Source: Nostocoides_A vanveenii
Lineage (GTDB): Bacteria > Actinomycetota > Actinomycetes > Actinomycetales > Dermatophilaceae
Direction: 5' to 3'
Length of the DNA stretch: 64,000 bases
NCBI RefSeq assembly: GCF_039531165.1
Contig: NZ_BAAAPN010000104.1
Coordinates: 19,224-83,223, forward strand
In this document: positions 1 through 6,968 of the stretch, in pieces
How positions within the stretch are numbered: the stretch's first letter is position 1
Layout: each line of letters begins with the position of its first letter
Position numbers and translations under genes: made by a program
The notes under the pieces: generated by a model
Database searches by the model: none
The model's input: the letters and a program-made list of their open reading frames with translations, nothing else
What the model was told of the DNA's origin: nothing

Positions 1-213
1 GCCGAACTTCCACCCGATTTGCCGATACACCCCAGCGTCGACAAAGCCCATGCTGCGGTGTCGAGCGACGCTCGCCGGGTTGGGCAGTGCGACCCCCGCG
101 CACGCGGTCCGGAATCCTCGGTCGGCCAACTCCGGCAAAAGCACACGATAGAGTTGCGAGCCCAGCCCGCGTCCACGAGCGTCGCCCGCGAGGTAGACAC
201 ACGTCGTCGCTGG
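1..213 (-). pseudogene. PAT-type GNAT acetyltransferase, C-terminal remnant
   Basis: Read on the minus strand, this encodes TTCVYLAGDARGRGLGSQLY and continues through the LLPELADRGF, AGVALPNPASVARH and GFVDAGVYRQIGWKF blocks. These match the acetyl-CoA-binding and C-terminal part of phosphinothricin/methionine-sulfoximine acetyltransferases. The first ~95 residues expected for this family are missing. The reading frame begins directly after the stop of the PPOX gene at 214-216, with no start codon and no ribosome site. The last few residues lie beyond the window edge. It looks like a 5'-deleted relic rather than a working enzyme; the family assignment is by motif only. Confidence 0.6.
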
Positions 214-651
214 TCACCAGGCGGTCAGGCTCGACGGCGTGAACTCGATGACCGTGGAGAAGCGCGACGCCATCGCGTCGATCTCCGTGCCGAGCGCGGC
301 GATGCCATCGGCGTACTTCTCGAGATAGGGGTCGCGAATCTGCTCCAACCACTGCGTCGACGTTCGCTCGCTCCTCACCGCGGTGCCACCCAGGATGACG
401 ATGCCGTCTCCGGTCGCATCGGCGTGCAGGTGCAGAAGAGCCGACGGCGAGTGCTGCAGATTGCGCAGCTTGACGGCGGACGGCTCGCTCATGATCACGG
501 CGACCCCGTCCAGCCACAAGAACCACACCGGCACGGCGTGCAGTCGGCCGTCGGGGCGCACGGTGGTGAACCAGCCGATGGTGTCGGTGTCGAGCCGCCG
601 GGCGACGGCATGCGCCGGAGCCTGCGAGGAGCCGAGATCGAGGGTGGTCAC
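214..651 (-). CDS. PPOX-class (F420/FMN) oxidoreductase
   Basis: A 145-residue protein of the pyridoxamine-5'-phosphate-oxidase-like split-barrel fold, close in pattern to the small actinobacterial Rv3369-type subgroup that binds F420 or FMN. Visible family features are an N-terminal helix, the strand block DTIGWFTTVRPDGRLHAVPV, the WFLWLDG strand and the LHLHADATGDGIVILGG core. Length is normal for the subgroup. It would act in the cytosol on a small-molecule substrate that cannot be named from sequence. Its stop TGA is followed in the same frame by the acetyltransferase remnant, so any transcript runs into decayed DNA. Confidence 0.8.
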   Translation of the reverse strand: MTTLDLGSSQAPAHAVARRLDTDTIGWFTTVRPDGRLHAVPVWFLWLDGVAVIMSEPSAVKLRNLQHSPSALLHLHADATGDGIVILGGTAVRSERTSTQWLEQIRDPYLEKYADGIAALGTEIDAMASRFSTVIEFTPSSLTAW

Positions 652-725
652 CGGATAACGGTATGCGGCGTGTAGACCATTCGTCGCGCCAACCGCTCCT
701 CGTCTTTGGCGCCTAGGCTTCCTCC

Positions 726-1097
726 GTGGAGGTGGGGGACGCGGGTGTGGATCGCGCAGCCGTCAGGGCGCGCCTGACCCAAGAGCGGGACGCACTCGGG
801 GCGATGGGCCGCGACCTGGCAGCAAGTTTCGAGGACATCGTCGGCGCCGCGAAGGACAGCAACCTCGATGACGAGCACGATCCGGAGGGCAGCACCATCG
901 CCGCCGAGCGATCGCTCGTCGCCTCGCTCGGACGCTCGGCTGCGGAGGCGCTCATCGAGATCGAGCAAGCCCTCGCCCGCCTCGACGACGGGACGTATGG
1001 CGTGTGCCTCAGGTGCGGCGCCGCGATCAGTCCCGGCCGCCTCGACGCCCGCCCCGCCGCCGCGCTGTGCATCACCTGCGCTGGGCGGCCTCGCTGA
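726..1097 (+). CDS. DksA/TraR-type C4 zinc-finger protein
   Basis: A 123-residue protein with a helical coiled-coil-like N-terminal part (residues ~10-85) and a C-terminal four-cysteine zinc finger (CLRCG at ~94 and CITCA near 115). This is the layout of DksA/TraR proteins, which enter the RNA polymerase secondary channel and alter transcription initiation. The start is GTG; no strong Shine-Dalgarno sequence is visible, so a later GTG (VDRAAV, residue 8) is possible. The acidic stretch between helices (DDEHDPEG) is common in actinobacterial members, whose function is less clear than in enterobacteria. It is divergent from the PPOX gene and appears monocistronic. Confidence 0.8.
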   Translation: MEVGDAGVDRAAVRARLTQERDALGAMGRDLAASFEDIVGAAKDSNLDDEHDPEGSTIAAERSLVASLGRSAAEALIEIEQALARLDDGTYGVCLRCGAAISPGRLDARPAAALCITCAGRPR

Positions 1098-1114
1098 TTG
1101 TCCTCGTGAATGCG

Positions 1115-1632
1115 CTATGCCGCACCTCCCACACACGCGTTGTTCGGGCGCACATCGGGTGGGGAAGCACAGTACGACAGCTGGCCGGGACCCGGCGAAG
1201 CGGGTTTGGCCTTCCCGCCGGTCCTCGCCGAATCGCGCGGATCGCGCCGGGTGAGTCCCGGGATCCCGTCGAAGTCACGATCGGTGGAGACGATGGTGTC
1301 GAAGCCCGCAGCCAGGGCGGTCGCGGCGTGGACCGCGTCCCGACCGCGAACGTGGCTGCGCGCCATCAGATCCCGAGCCGCACACAGGATGTCGAGGTCG
1401 AACGCGTGCCACACGACCAGGCGCTCTACCTGATCAAATTCGCGGATTGCCGACTCTTTGCCGACCATGCGAAGCCGGGAAAGAGGAACTCCTGGCCACC
1501 TTCGACGCTCTGGTGAATCTGCGCCCGGCCGGCCGCGCCATCGGCTAGCACGGCACGGCAATCAGCCCGCAGCGGGTGTTTTGCGCCGACCGCCAACACA
1601 AGGACGGCCGGGTCGAGAAATACGGGCCTCAC
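1115..1632 (-). pseudogene. VapC-like PIN toxin broken by a frameshift
   Basis: The N-terminal part (VFLDPAVLVLAVGAKHPLRA, ending QEFLF near 1481) and the C-terminal part (RLRMVGKESAIREFDQVERL through HVRGRDAVHAATALAAGFDT and the STDRDFDGIPG block) are in different frames. A single-base deletion near 1479-1481 explains this, assuming an ancestral QEFLFHRLRMVG. The C-terminal frame also runs past the usual end of the family. Upstream, about 30 codons (1636-1721) reading EDPSDLKAASTREIERKLAAP end in TGA overlapping the GTG start, the usual antitoxin-toxin junction, but only this tail remains. The PIN RNase is therefore probably inactive. Confidence 0.65.
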
Positions 1633-1721
1633 GGCGCAGCGAGCTTGCGCTCGATCTCGCGCGTGGACGCCGCCTTGAGGTCGCTCGGGTCTTCACCCGG
1701 GGCCGCGCCGGCCGGCCCGGG

Positions 1722-2171
1722 TCACTGGCGCTCGGCGAGGGTGGCGAGTCGATCGATTGAGGCGCGCAGATCGGCCGATGTCGTCTGCCGGTGACGGGGC
1801 CAGCGGGCTTCGTCGGTGACGCCCGTCCAGTCATACGTATGCCGTACCAGCGTGCCGCCGTCGGCGAGCGGCTCGAGATCCCAACGCCAGATGTGGCCGG
1901 GCGGCTCGTGGCCGGCGTCGGCGGTGAGCCACGCGACGGTGCGGCCCTCCTCGAAGGCGACGATGCGGTTCTCCTTGGACTTGCCCTTGGTGGTCCGCAT
2001 CCCGAAAACGTCGCCGACGGCCCGCACCCGCGCGGAGGTCGTGGCGACGTCGAGGTTGTCATTGCCGTCCCACTGGGGCTGGCGCGCCGGGTCGGCGATC
2101 AACTCGAAGATGGTCGCCGCCGGCGCGTGCACCTCGCGTTCGGCGATGACGATGCGTTCCTCGGTGTCCAT
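1722..2171 (-). CDS. SRPBCC/START-like ligand-binding protein
   Basis: A 149-residue SRPBCC-fold protein (polyketide cyclase/AHSA1-like). It starts REVHAPAATIFELIADPARQ, the typical first strand and helix, continues through the central EGRTVAWL strand and ends in a long C-terminal helix (SADLRASIDRLATLAE). The ATG at 2169-2171 was chosen because upstream codons in this frame are antisense to the neighbouring GNAT. Members bind hydrophobic ligands; no catalytic role can be assigned. It lies 20 bp downstream of the GNAT gene, so the two may be co-transcribed. After its stop the frame runs without interruption into the VapC relic. Confidence 0.75.
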   Translation of the reverse strand: MDTEERIVIAEREVHAPAATIFELIADPARQPQWDGNDNLDVATTSARVRAVGDVFGMRTTKGKSKENRIVAFEEGRTVAWLTADAGHEPPGHIWRWDLEPLADGGTLVRHTYDWTGVTDEARWPRHRQTTSADLRASIDRLATLAERQ

Positions 2172-2191
2172 GCGGCCATCCAAGCACGGGT

Positions 2192-2785
2192 TCACAGGGT
2201 GATGCTGACGACGGCCCGGCGCTTCGACGGGCGGTGGACGACTTCGAACCCGGCCGCGAGGTAGACGCTCAGCGGCCCGGGATGTTCCTCGCCCCACGTC
2301 GCATCGGGCACCGTGATCGGGTAGGCCTCCAGCCGCCGGGCCCCGCGCTCGCGGGCGAAGTCCACCGCGGCCGCGGCCAGCGCGCGGGCGACGCCCTGAC
2401 CACGTGCGCCGACTCGGGTCAGGATGCAGGTCACCGCCCAGACGTCGTTGTCGGTGCGGTCTTCGGCGCGTCCACGCCAGGCCGTCTGGTTGGAGTTGCG
2501 CACCAGCCCGACGTATGCCGTTCGCGGCGCCACTGCGCACCACCCCACCGGCGCACCGGCGAGCCGGGCGATCAGGCCGCTGGTGCCCGGAGACTCCGGG
2601 TCGCCGCATGCGCTCTGGTCGCGCAAGGCGGCGATCCGGGCCTCGACCGGGGTGTTGCCGAAGGCCTCGCCCGGTGCGAGCCGGTAGCGCTGGCACTGGC
2701 AGTCGGCGGCGTTGCCGCGCGCGTTGAAGATGGTGGTCAGTTCCTCGCAGCTGGCCTGGTTCGCCGGGGCGATCTCGATCGGCAT
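2192..2785 (-). CDS. GNAT family N-acetyltransferase
   Basis: A 197-residue GNAT-fold protein. The acetyl-CoA pyrophosphate-binding motif is RVGARGQGVARALAAAAVDF (Q/RxxGxG/A type), preceded by the VWAVTCILTR strand and followed by the C-terminal block VYLAAGFEVVHRPSKR. The N-terminal half contains a cysteine-rich CQCQRYRL segment seen in a subgroup of actinobacterial GNATs. The ATG at 2785 (MPIEIAP) is preferred; an in-frame ATG at 2803 is also possible. The acceptor is unknown. It lies directly upstream of the SRPBCC gene in the same direction. Confidence 0.75.
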   Translation of the reverse strand: MPIEIAPANQASCEELTTIFNARGNAADCQCQRYRLAPGEAFGNTPVEARIAALRDQSACGDPESPGTSGLIARLAGAPVGWCAVAPRTAYVGLVRNSNQTAWRGRAEDRTDNDVWAVTCILTRVGARGQGVARALAAAAVDFARERGARRLEAYPITVPDATWGEEHPGPLSVYLAAGFEVVHRPSKRRAVVSITL

Positions 2786-2809
2786 ACGGCAATGATGCGG
2801 CACGCAGCC

Positions 2810-3031
2810 TCAGCCTTCTCCGATCCGCGCGGCCAGTTCATCCGCGGTGAAGCCCACCTGCTCGCGCAACTCGGTGGGCCAGGTCTCGTCGGCATAGGTG
2901 CTGGTCAGATACAGGGTGCGCGTGTGGGTAAGAACCCGTGCCGGGGCGCCACGCAGGCGTCGGACCGCCCACGCAGCTGCCGTGTCTTTAGGGAGCAGGC
3001 GGCCGGTCTCGGCGGTGTACCAGATGCGGGC
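2810..3031 (-). pseudogene. AadA-like aminoglycoside adenylyltransferase C-terminal remnant
   Basis: The minus strand encodes ARIWYTAETGRLLPKDTAAA followed by WAVRRLRGAP, a helical stretch and a stop. The RIWYxxxTG...PKD.AA.WA pattern is the hallmark of the C-terminal helical domain of ANT(3'')/AadA-type adenylyltransferases (DUF4111). The N-terminal nucleotidyltransferase domain with GSxxxG and DxD is missing: the frame degenerates at about 3031, just before the start of the divergent plus-strand gene at 3059. It is therefore a ~73-codon relic without a start and should not confer resistance. Confidence 0.6.
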
Positions 3032-3058
3032 GCGACGGCGTCGCCTACCCTCGGTGTG

Positions 3059-3928
3059 ATGAGCAGCGAACTGGCCCGCGCGGCCTACGAGACCTTGGAG
3101 CCCTATCACGTGCTCGCCTACTTCAACCCGTATGCCGGCGCCGCTGCCCGGCGCGCCGGGTTGGACGAGCTCGGGCTCTATGTCGGGGCGCGCGGGGCAC
3201 CGCTGGGCCGGTGCCCGTCGGCGGTGGTGACCGCGACCTTCGCCAACTTCACGCCGGCCTATGTCCACCATGGCTGGAGCGGGGCCCTCAGCGTCGGCCT
3301 GTCCGCCGCCGAAGCCGCCCGCACCGAGGCTCTCGACCACGCGCTGCGCGATGCCCTGGGCGAGCGGATCGACGCCCCGGAGCTGCGAACGATCGTCGGC
3401 GCCGTGCGCGTCGGCATCGTCGAGGCTCCGTATGCCGGCCGCCCCCTCGCCGCCGCCTGGGCGGCCCACCCGTGGCCGGACGAGCCGCACCTGCAGCTCT
3501 GGCACGCCATCTCGGTCGTGCGTGAGCACCGCGGCGACGGACACCTCGCCGCGCTGACGCTCGCAGGCTTGACGCCCGTGGAGACCCTTGTGCTTCACGA
3601 AGCCCCTCACCCCAACCCGGCGGTTCGCCGGCGCACGATGGGCAAGAAGGGCTTGTTGCGCACACGCGGATGGACCGAGGACGACTGGGACGCAGCGTCG
3701 GAATCCTTGCGGGAGAAGGGGATCCTCGATGCCGAGGGGGCGATGACGGCGGCGGGGAGCGGCCTCTACGACCGCCTCGAGGCACAGACCGACGCCGCGG
3801 CCGCGACGCTGTGGGCCGCCGTCCCCGAGGCCGACGAGACGCTGCGCCTGGCGCGTCCCTTCGTCAAGGCCGTCATCGACATCGGCTATCTGCCGGGCAC
3901 CAAACCGCGCGCCACGACCCCCGACTGA
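3059..3928 (+). CDS. SCO6745-family protein
   Basis: A 289-residue, mostly helical protein. It opens with ARAAYETLEPYHVLAYFNPY, continues with GLYVGARGAPLG and the FANFTPAYV block, and ends with a helix-turn-helix-like segment (GLLRTRGWTEDDWDAASESL, then a wing-like EGAMTAAGSGLYDRLEAQTD). This is the pattern of the SCO6745 family, widespread and uncharacterised in actinobacteria. The ATG at 3059 fits the family N-terminus; the long upstream open frame is antisense to two other genes. No catalytic residues are apparent. The gene is divergent from the AadA-like relic. Confidence 0.7.
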   Translation: MSSELARAAYETLEPYHVLAYFNPYAGAAARRAGLDELGLYVGARGAPLGRCPSAVVTATFANFTPAYVHHGWSGALSVGLSAAEAARTEALDHALRDALGERIDAPELRTIVGAVRVGIVEAPYAGRPLAAAWAAHPWPDEPHLQLWHAISVVREHRGDGHLAALTLAGLTPVETLVLHEAPHPNPAVRRRTMGKKGLLRTRGWTEDDWDAASESLREKGILDAEGAMTAAGSGLYDRLEAQTDAAAATLWAAVPEADETLRLARPFVKAVIDIGYLPGTKPRATTPD

Positions 3929-4126
3929 CGTCCCGACGGTCGGCCGTCGTCGGCTGGCTGACAGGATGGTCGGGGGCGGACGCCCGTTCGGTAGGGGCCG
4001 GCGTGCGGCTGCCGCAAGCTGCCGCCGGGCCCGCTCGATGGCAGCATTTTGTCCTCACGACGTCGGAAACTTGTACCTTCGGCGGACTGTGGGCACCGAG
4101 GGGCGGCACCAGAGAGGCGGGATGAC

Positions 4127-4744
4127 GTGGCAGGGATTGGCGGTTTCGCGCGCAATGGCGAGGGCGTGACGATCGGGCGCACGGCGGCCGAGGCCGTCTG
4201 GCTGCCGGCGGCCGGCGAGGTGCTGAGCGCGGTGGCGGGCACGGCATACGGGCTGATCACGCAGGCGGATTTCGCAGCGGCGATCCAGGGCCGCACCGGG
4301 GTGAGCGCCAACCCGGCGTTGGCCAAGTGGCTCGGGCCGTTCCTCGTGCGCGCCGCGCAGGAGTGCCTCGCCCTCGGCCGGCCGCCGCTCGTGGCGCTCC
4401 TCGTCGAGGCCGACAGCGGGCGGGTCGGACTGGCGTATGACGGCGTGGCCGCCGCGCTCGGCCTGCCCGAGCCTGCAGGCGCTCGGGAGCGGGAGAAGCT
4501 GGCCGCCGAGCACCGCATCGAGTGCTACCGCTGGGCGGGCGCGCCCGAGCCGGCCGGCGGCTGGTATGCCCGCACATCCCCCTCATCCGGTCGCGCCGCG
4601 GCACCCCGGCCCACGCCCTCCGGAACGCGCGCCGCGTCCTCGGCCGCGCCCCGGCGCACGCTCGCGCCAGAGGCGCCGCCGGCGACCTGCCCGCGCTGCT
4701 TCATGCAATTGCCCGCGACCGGCGTCTGCGACGACTGCGGCTGA
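4127..4744 (+). CDS. Hypothetical protein with C-terminal zinc ribbon
   Basis: A 205-residue protein of unknown function. Residues ~20-125 form a compact alpha-rich domain (TAAEAVWLPAAGEVLSAVAG through the ALAKWLGPFLVRAAQECLAL helix). A low-complexity Ala/Pro/Arg/Ser linker follows, then a C-terminal four-cysteine zinc ribbon, TCPRCFMQLPATGVCDDCG. The same terminal ribbon (TCPRCFVALPTTGQCDACT) ends the protein encoded just after hsdR at 51153-51656. GTG at 4127 is preceded by AGAGGCGGG at a suitable distance and was chosen over upstream codons. The ribbon suggests a nucleic-acid or protein contact surface, but that is inference. Confidence 0.6.
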   Translation: MAGIGGFARNGEGVTIGRTAAEAVWLPAAGEVLSAVAGTAYGLITQADFAAAIQGRTGVSANPALAKWLGPFLVRAAQECLALGRPPLVALLVEADSGRVGLAYDGVAAALGLPEPAGAREREKLAAEHRIECYRWAGAPEPAGGWYARTSPSSGRAAAPRPTPSGTRAASSAAPRRTLAPEAPPATCPRCFMQLPATGVCDDCG

Positions 4745-4823
4745 CCAGCCCCCCTGCGCGGGCCGGGACCGACTGATGGCCGGCACCGCCCTCGCCGACG
4801 CGCTGCGCGGGTCCGGCCAGAGC

Positions 4824-6248
4824 TCAGTTGTGGGTCACGACGGGCGTGCCCACGGGCGCCCAGTCGAAGACCCACTTCGCCGTCGGAATCGGCAGGTTGA
4901 CGCAGCCGTGGGAGGCGGCATACCCCCAGGTCTTGCGCCAGTAGGCACCGTGCAGCGCCTCCCCGCCATTGAAGAAGGAGGACCAAGGCACGTCGGGGGT
5001 CTCGTAGTCGGTGCCGTCGGCGTTCTGGCCGCGCATCGTCATCATCGGGTTCTTCCAGTAGATGTGGAAGACGCCGATGTCGGTGGGGGTGGCCGGGGCC
5101 CCGTTGACCATCTTGATCGGGCCTAGCGCGACCGTAGCCCCGACATAGGCGGTCATCGTGTGCCGTGCGAGGTTGACGTCGATCCACTTCTCGCCCGGGA
5201 TAGCCGGATAGGCGAGATTCTCCGCGCCGGCGGCGATGGTCTTCTGCGTCCACGTCGCCGGAATTGCCTTGGTGGAGAACGTCTCCGAGGCGCCCTCGCC
5301 GCTGCTCAGCGACGCGGTCAGGGCCTTGGCCACGGCCGCGGCGTTGGTCACGGCCCGGCCGTCCTTGGCCGGGGTGATGACGCGCACGAGCTTGCCGGCG
5401 GAATTGACATAGCGCAGGCCGTTGCTGGGCGCGGCGTCGGCCGACTTGGCCTGCGCGGTGATCCAGGCGGTGATGCGCTTGCCATCGACGCTCACCTCGC
5501 CGGTCGTTCCCGCCGCCGGCAGCGTGACCCAGGACGCCTTCTCGCGCGATGTTGCCCGGAAGACCTGGCTGCCGTCCTCGACCTCGACCTCGGCGTGGGC
5601 GATGGCGTTGGCCTTGGCGGCCAGGTCCTTCCCGTCCGCCGTCGTGACGTCGGGCTCCTGCTCGACCACGGTCGTCGACGCGGACGCGGAGGTCAGCGTG
5701 CGGGCGGCAGTCGCGGCGATCCCGTCGAGCCCGTCGACCTCGAGGACCTGGCCCGAGGCGCCACGGGTGGCGGCGAATGTGTGCCCGTCCTTGCCCAGGC
5801 TGACCACGGCGTTGGTCGGCGTGCGGGCGTAGGTCTTGCCGAGGGACGCGACGAAGGCGTCATACGCGCTCGCGTCCTGGGTGGTCACGACCTCGACCGG
5901 GCGCGCCTTGACCAGCGCCTCGGCATACGCCGGCCAGTCCTGATTGGCGGCGAAGACGCGGGCGACGGTCGCGTCGATGTCGATCGTCGTGCCGAGGTCG
6001 GTCAGGGCGACCTGGCGGGTGGTGTCGGGGAGCTTGAGGGCGACGGTGACCGCGTCGGCCTTCGCGCGCAGCGCCGCGGCGACCTCGTCGCGGGACATGC
6101 CGGCCACGTCGATGCCGACCACGCTGCTGCCCGGCAGGGCGCGATCACGGTAGTGAAAGCCGTATGCCGTGGCTGCCGACCCGATCGCCACAGGCACGGT
6201 GACCGCGAGGGCGGTCAGCACCTTTGTGCGCCTCTTCACCTTCGACAT
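4824..6248 (-). CDS. L,D-transpeptidase (YkuD) with peptidoglycan-binding repeats
   Basis: A 474-residue secreted or membrane-anchored cell-wall enzyme. Residues ~9-28 form a single hydrophobic signal/anchor (VLTALAVTVPVAIGSAATAY). Two VanW/PG_binding_4-like modules follow, each with the GIDVAGMSRDEVAAAL-type helix. The YkuD catalytic domain occupies the last ~125 residues, with SHGCVNLP at ~446-453 (His447 and Cys449). It would form 3-3 or Lpp-like crosslinks in peptidoglycan outside the membrane. The ATG at 6246-6248 begins the basic MSKVKRRTK leader, with GGAAGGAAT-like purines upstream. It is monocistronic, and its upstream region carries the 49 bp tandem repeat. Confidence 0.9.
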   Translation of the reverse strand: MSKVKRRTKVLTALAVTVPVAIGSAATAYGFHYRDRALPGSSVVGIDVAGMSRDEVAAALRAKADAVTVALKLPDTTRQVALTDLGTTIDIDATVARVFAANQDWPAYAEALVKARPVEVVTTQDASAYDAFVASLGKTYARTPTNAVVSLGKDGHTFAATRGASGQVLEVDGLDGIAATAARTLTSASASTTVVEQEPDVTTADGKDLAAKANAIAHAEVEVEDGSQVFRATSREKASWVTLPAAGTTGEVSVDGKRITAWITAQAKSADAAPSNGLRYVNSAGKLVRVITPAKDGRAVTNAAAVAKALTASLSSGEGASETFSTKAIPATWTQKTIAAGAENLAYPAIPGEKWIDVNLARHTMTAYVGATVALGPIKMVNGAPATPTDIGVFHIYWKNPMMTMRGQNADGTDYETPDVPWSSFFNGGEALHGAYWRKTWGYAASHGCVNLPIPTAKWVFDWAPVGTPVVTHN

Positions 6249-6361
6249 TCCTTCCCCGAGTGTTCGCGAGGTGCACTCCCTCCGGCGAACCCCCAGCCAG
6301 TATGACGGCGCGTTCCACGGTTCGCACGTCACCACGCGCGCTCGGCCATTGGTGTCCCGCC

Positions 6362-6459
6362 CGGGTTGCCCGCCCAGGGTGAGCGTGGTGACGTGGTCGG
6401 GGGCGGGTCACGGGTTGCCCGCCCAGGGTGAGCGTGGTGACGTGGTCGGGGGCGGGTCA
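6362..6459. repeat. Two perfect 49 bp tandem repeats
   Basis: A 49 bp unit beginning CGGGTTGCCCGCCCAGGGTG is repeated exactly twice (6362-6410 and 6411-6459) in the 306 bp space between the divergent L,D-transpeptidase and monooxygenase genes. Nothing codes here. Each unit contains GTGGTGACGTGGTC. The perfect identity implies a recent duplication. It could double a regulator site for one of the flanking genes, but no known operator was recognised. The rest of the intergenic region shows no other feature. Confidence 0.85.
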
Positions 6460-6554
6460 ACGGCATACGACCTCGGTAGCGTGGACGCCCTGACCGGCGA
6501 GGCGCCCTGAGCGGAGGGGCTGCGCGGACGGCGCCGGTGTGGTAGTCGTGGGAC

Positions 6555-6851
6555 ATGGCAGCCGTCATCCTCTATGCCGAGTTCACAGCCAAGCCTGGAC
6601 AGGAAGAGATCGTGGCCGATCTCATCGCTGGGCTGGCCGACGATGTCCACCAGGAGCCGGGTAATGAGGTGTTCACGGTCTACCGTGAGCGCGACAACCC
6701 GGCCAAGTTCTTCGTCTTCGAGCGGTATGCCGATGACGACGCCTTCGCCGCCCACATCGGCGCCCCCTATGGCGCAGTCTTCAACGGCAAGCTGGGGGAT
6801 CTGATCGAGGAGGACGGCTCCCAACTGACCTTCTTGACCGAGTCGCCGTGA
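6555..6851 (+). CDS. Antibiotic-biosynthesis-monooxygenase-like (YgiN type) protein
   Basis: A 98-residue dimeric alpha-beta barrel (ABM) protein. The pattern VILYAEFTAKPGQEEIVADL, then EPGNEVFTVYRE, then FFVFERYADDDAFAAHIGAP is diagnostic for the family that includes YgiN quinol monooxygenase and cofactor-free oxygenases. Length is standard. It is probably a cytosolic stress or small-aromatic oxidation protein; the substrate is unknown. A perfect 24 bp palindrome that should act as a terminator follows 32 bp after the stop, so this looks like a single-gene unit. Confidence 0.85.
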   Translation: MAAVILYAEFTAKPGQEEIVADLIAGLADDVHQEPGNEVFTVYRERDNPAKFFVFERYADDDAFAAHIGAPYGAVFNGKLGDLIEEDGSQLTFLTESP

Positions 6852-6883
6852 CCGGTACTGGTTACCAGACAGTAGGTGCGTCG

Positions 6884-6907
6884 AATCGGGCGCTATAGCG
6901 CCCGATT
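6884..6907. terminator. 24 bp perfect palindrome, probable terminator
   Basis: AATCGGGCGCTA is followed immediately by its complement TAGCGCCCGATT. The flanks GTAGGTG (about 6872-6878) and CACCTAC (about 6913-6919) can extend the stem. It lies between the end of the monooxygenase gene and the next gene on the same strand. There is no T-tract, as is common in high-GC actinobacteria. Confidence 0.7.
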
Positions 6908-6968
6908 TGCCTCACCTACCGGCTGGTAGATCCCGGGCCGTCGCCGTTGCTGGCGTGCCAGACTCGAT

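Noticed and set aside
2234..3058. Long plus-strand reading frame that continues into the SCO6745 gene.
   Set aside because: It is antisense to the GNAT and AadA-like relic; the family N-terminus matches the ATG at 3059.
5160..6305. Long plus-strand frame opposite the L,D-transpeptidase.
   Set aside because: Antisense to a gene with clear YkuD motifs; composition is that of a shadow frame in high-GC DNA.
6362..6459. CRISPR-like repeats.
   Set aside because: Two adjacent 49 bp copies without spacers do not form a CRISPR array; no cas genes are present.
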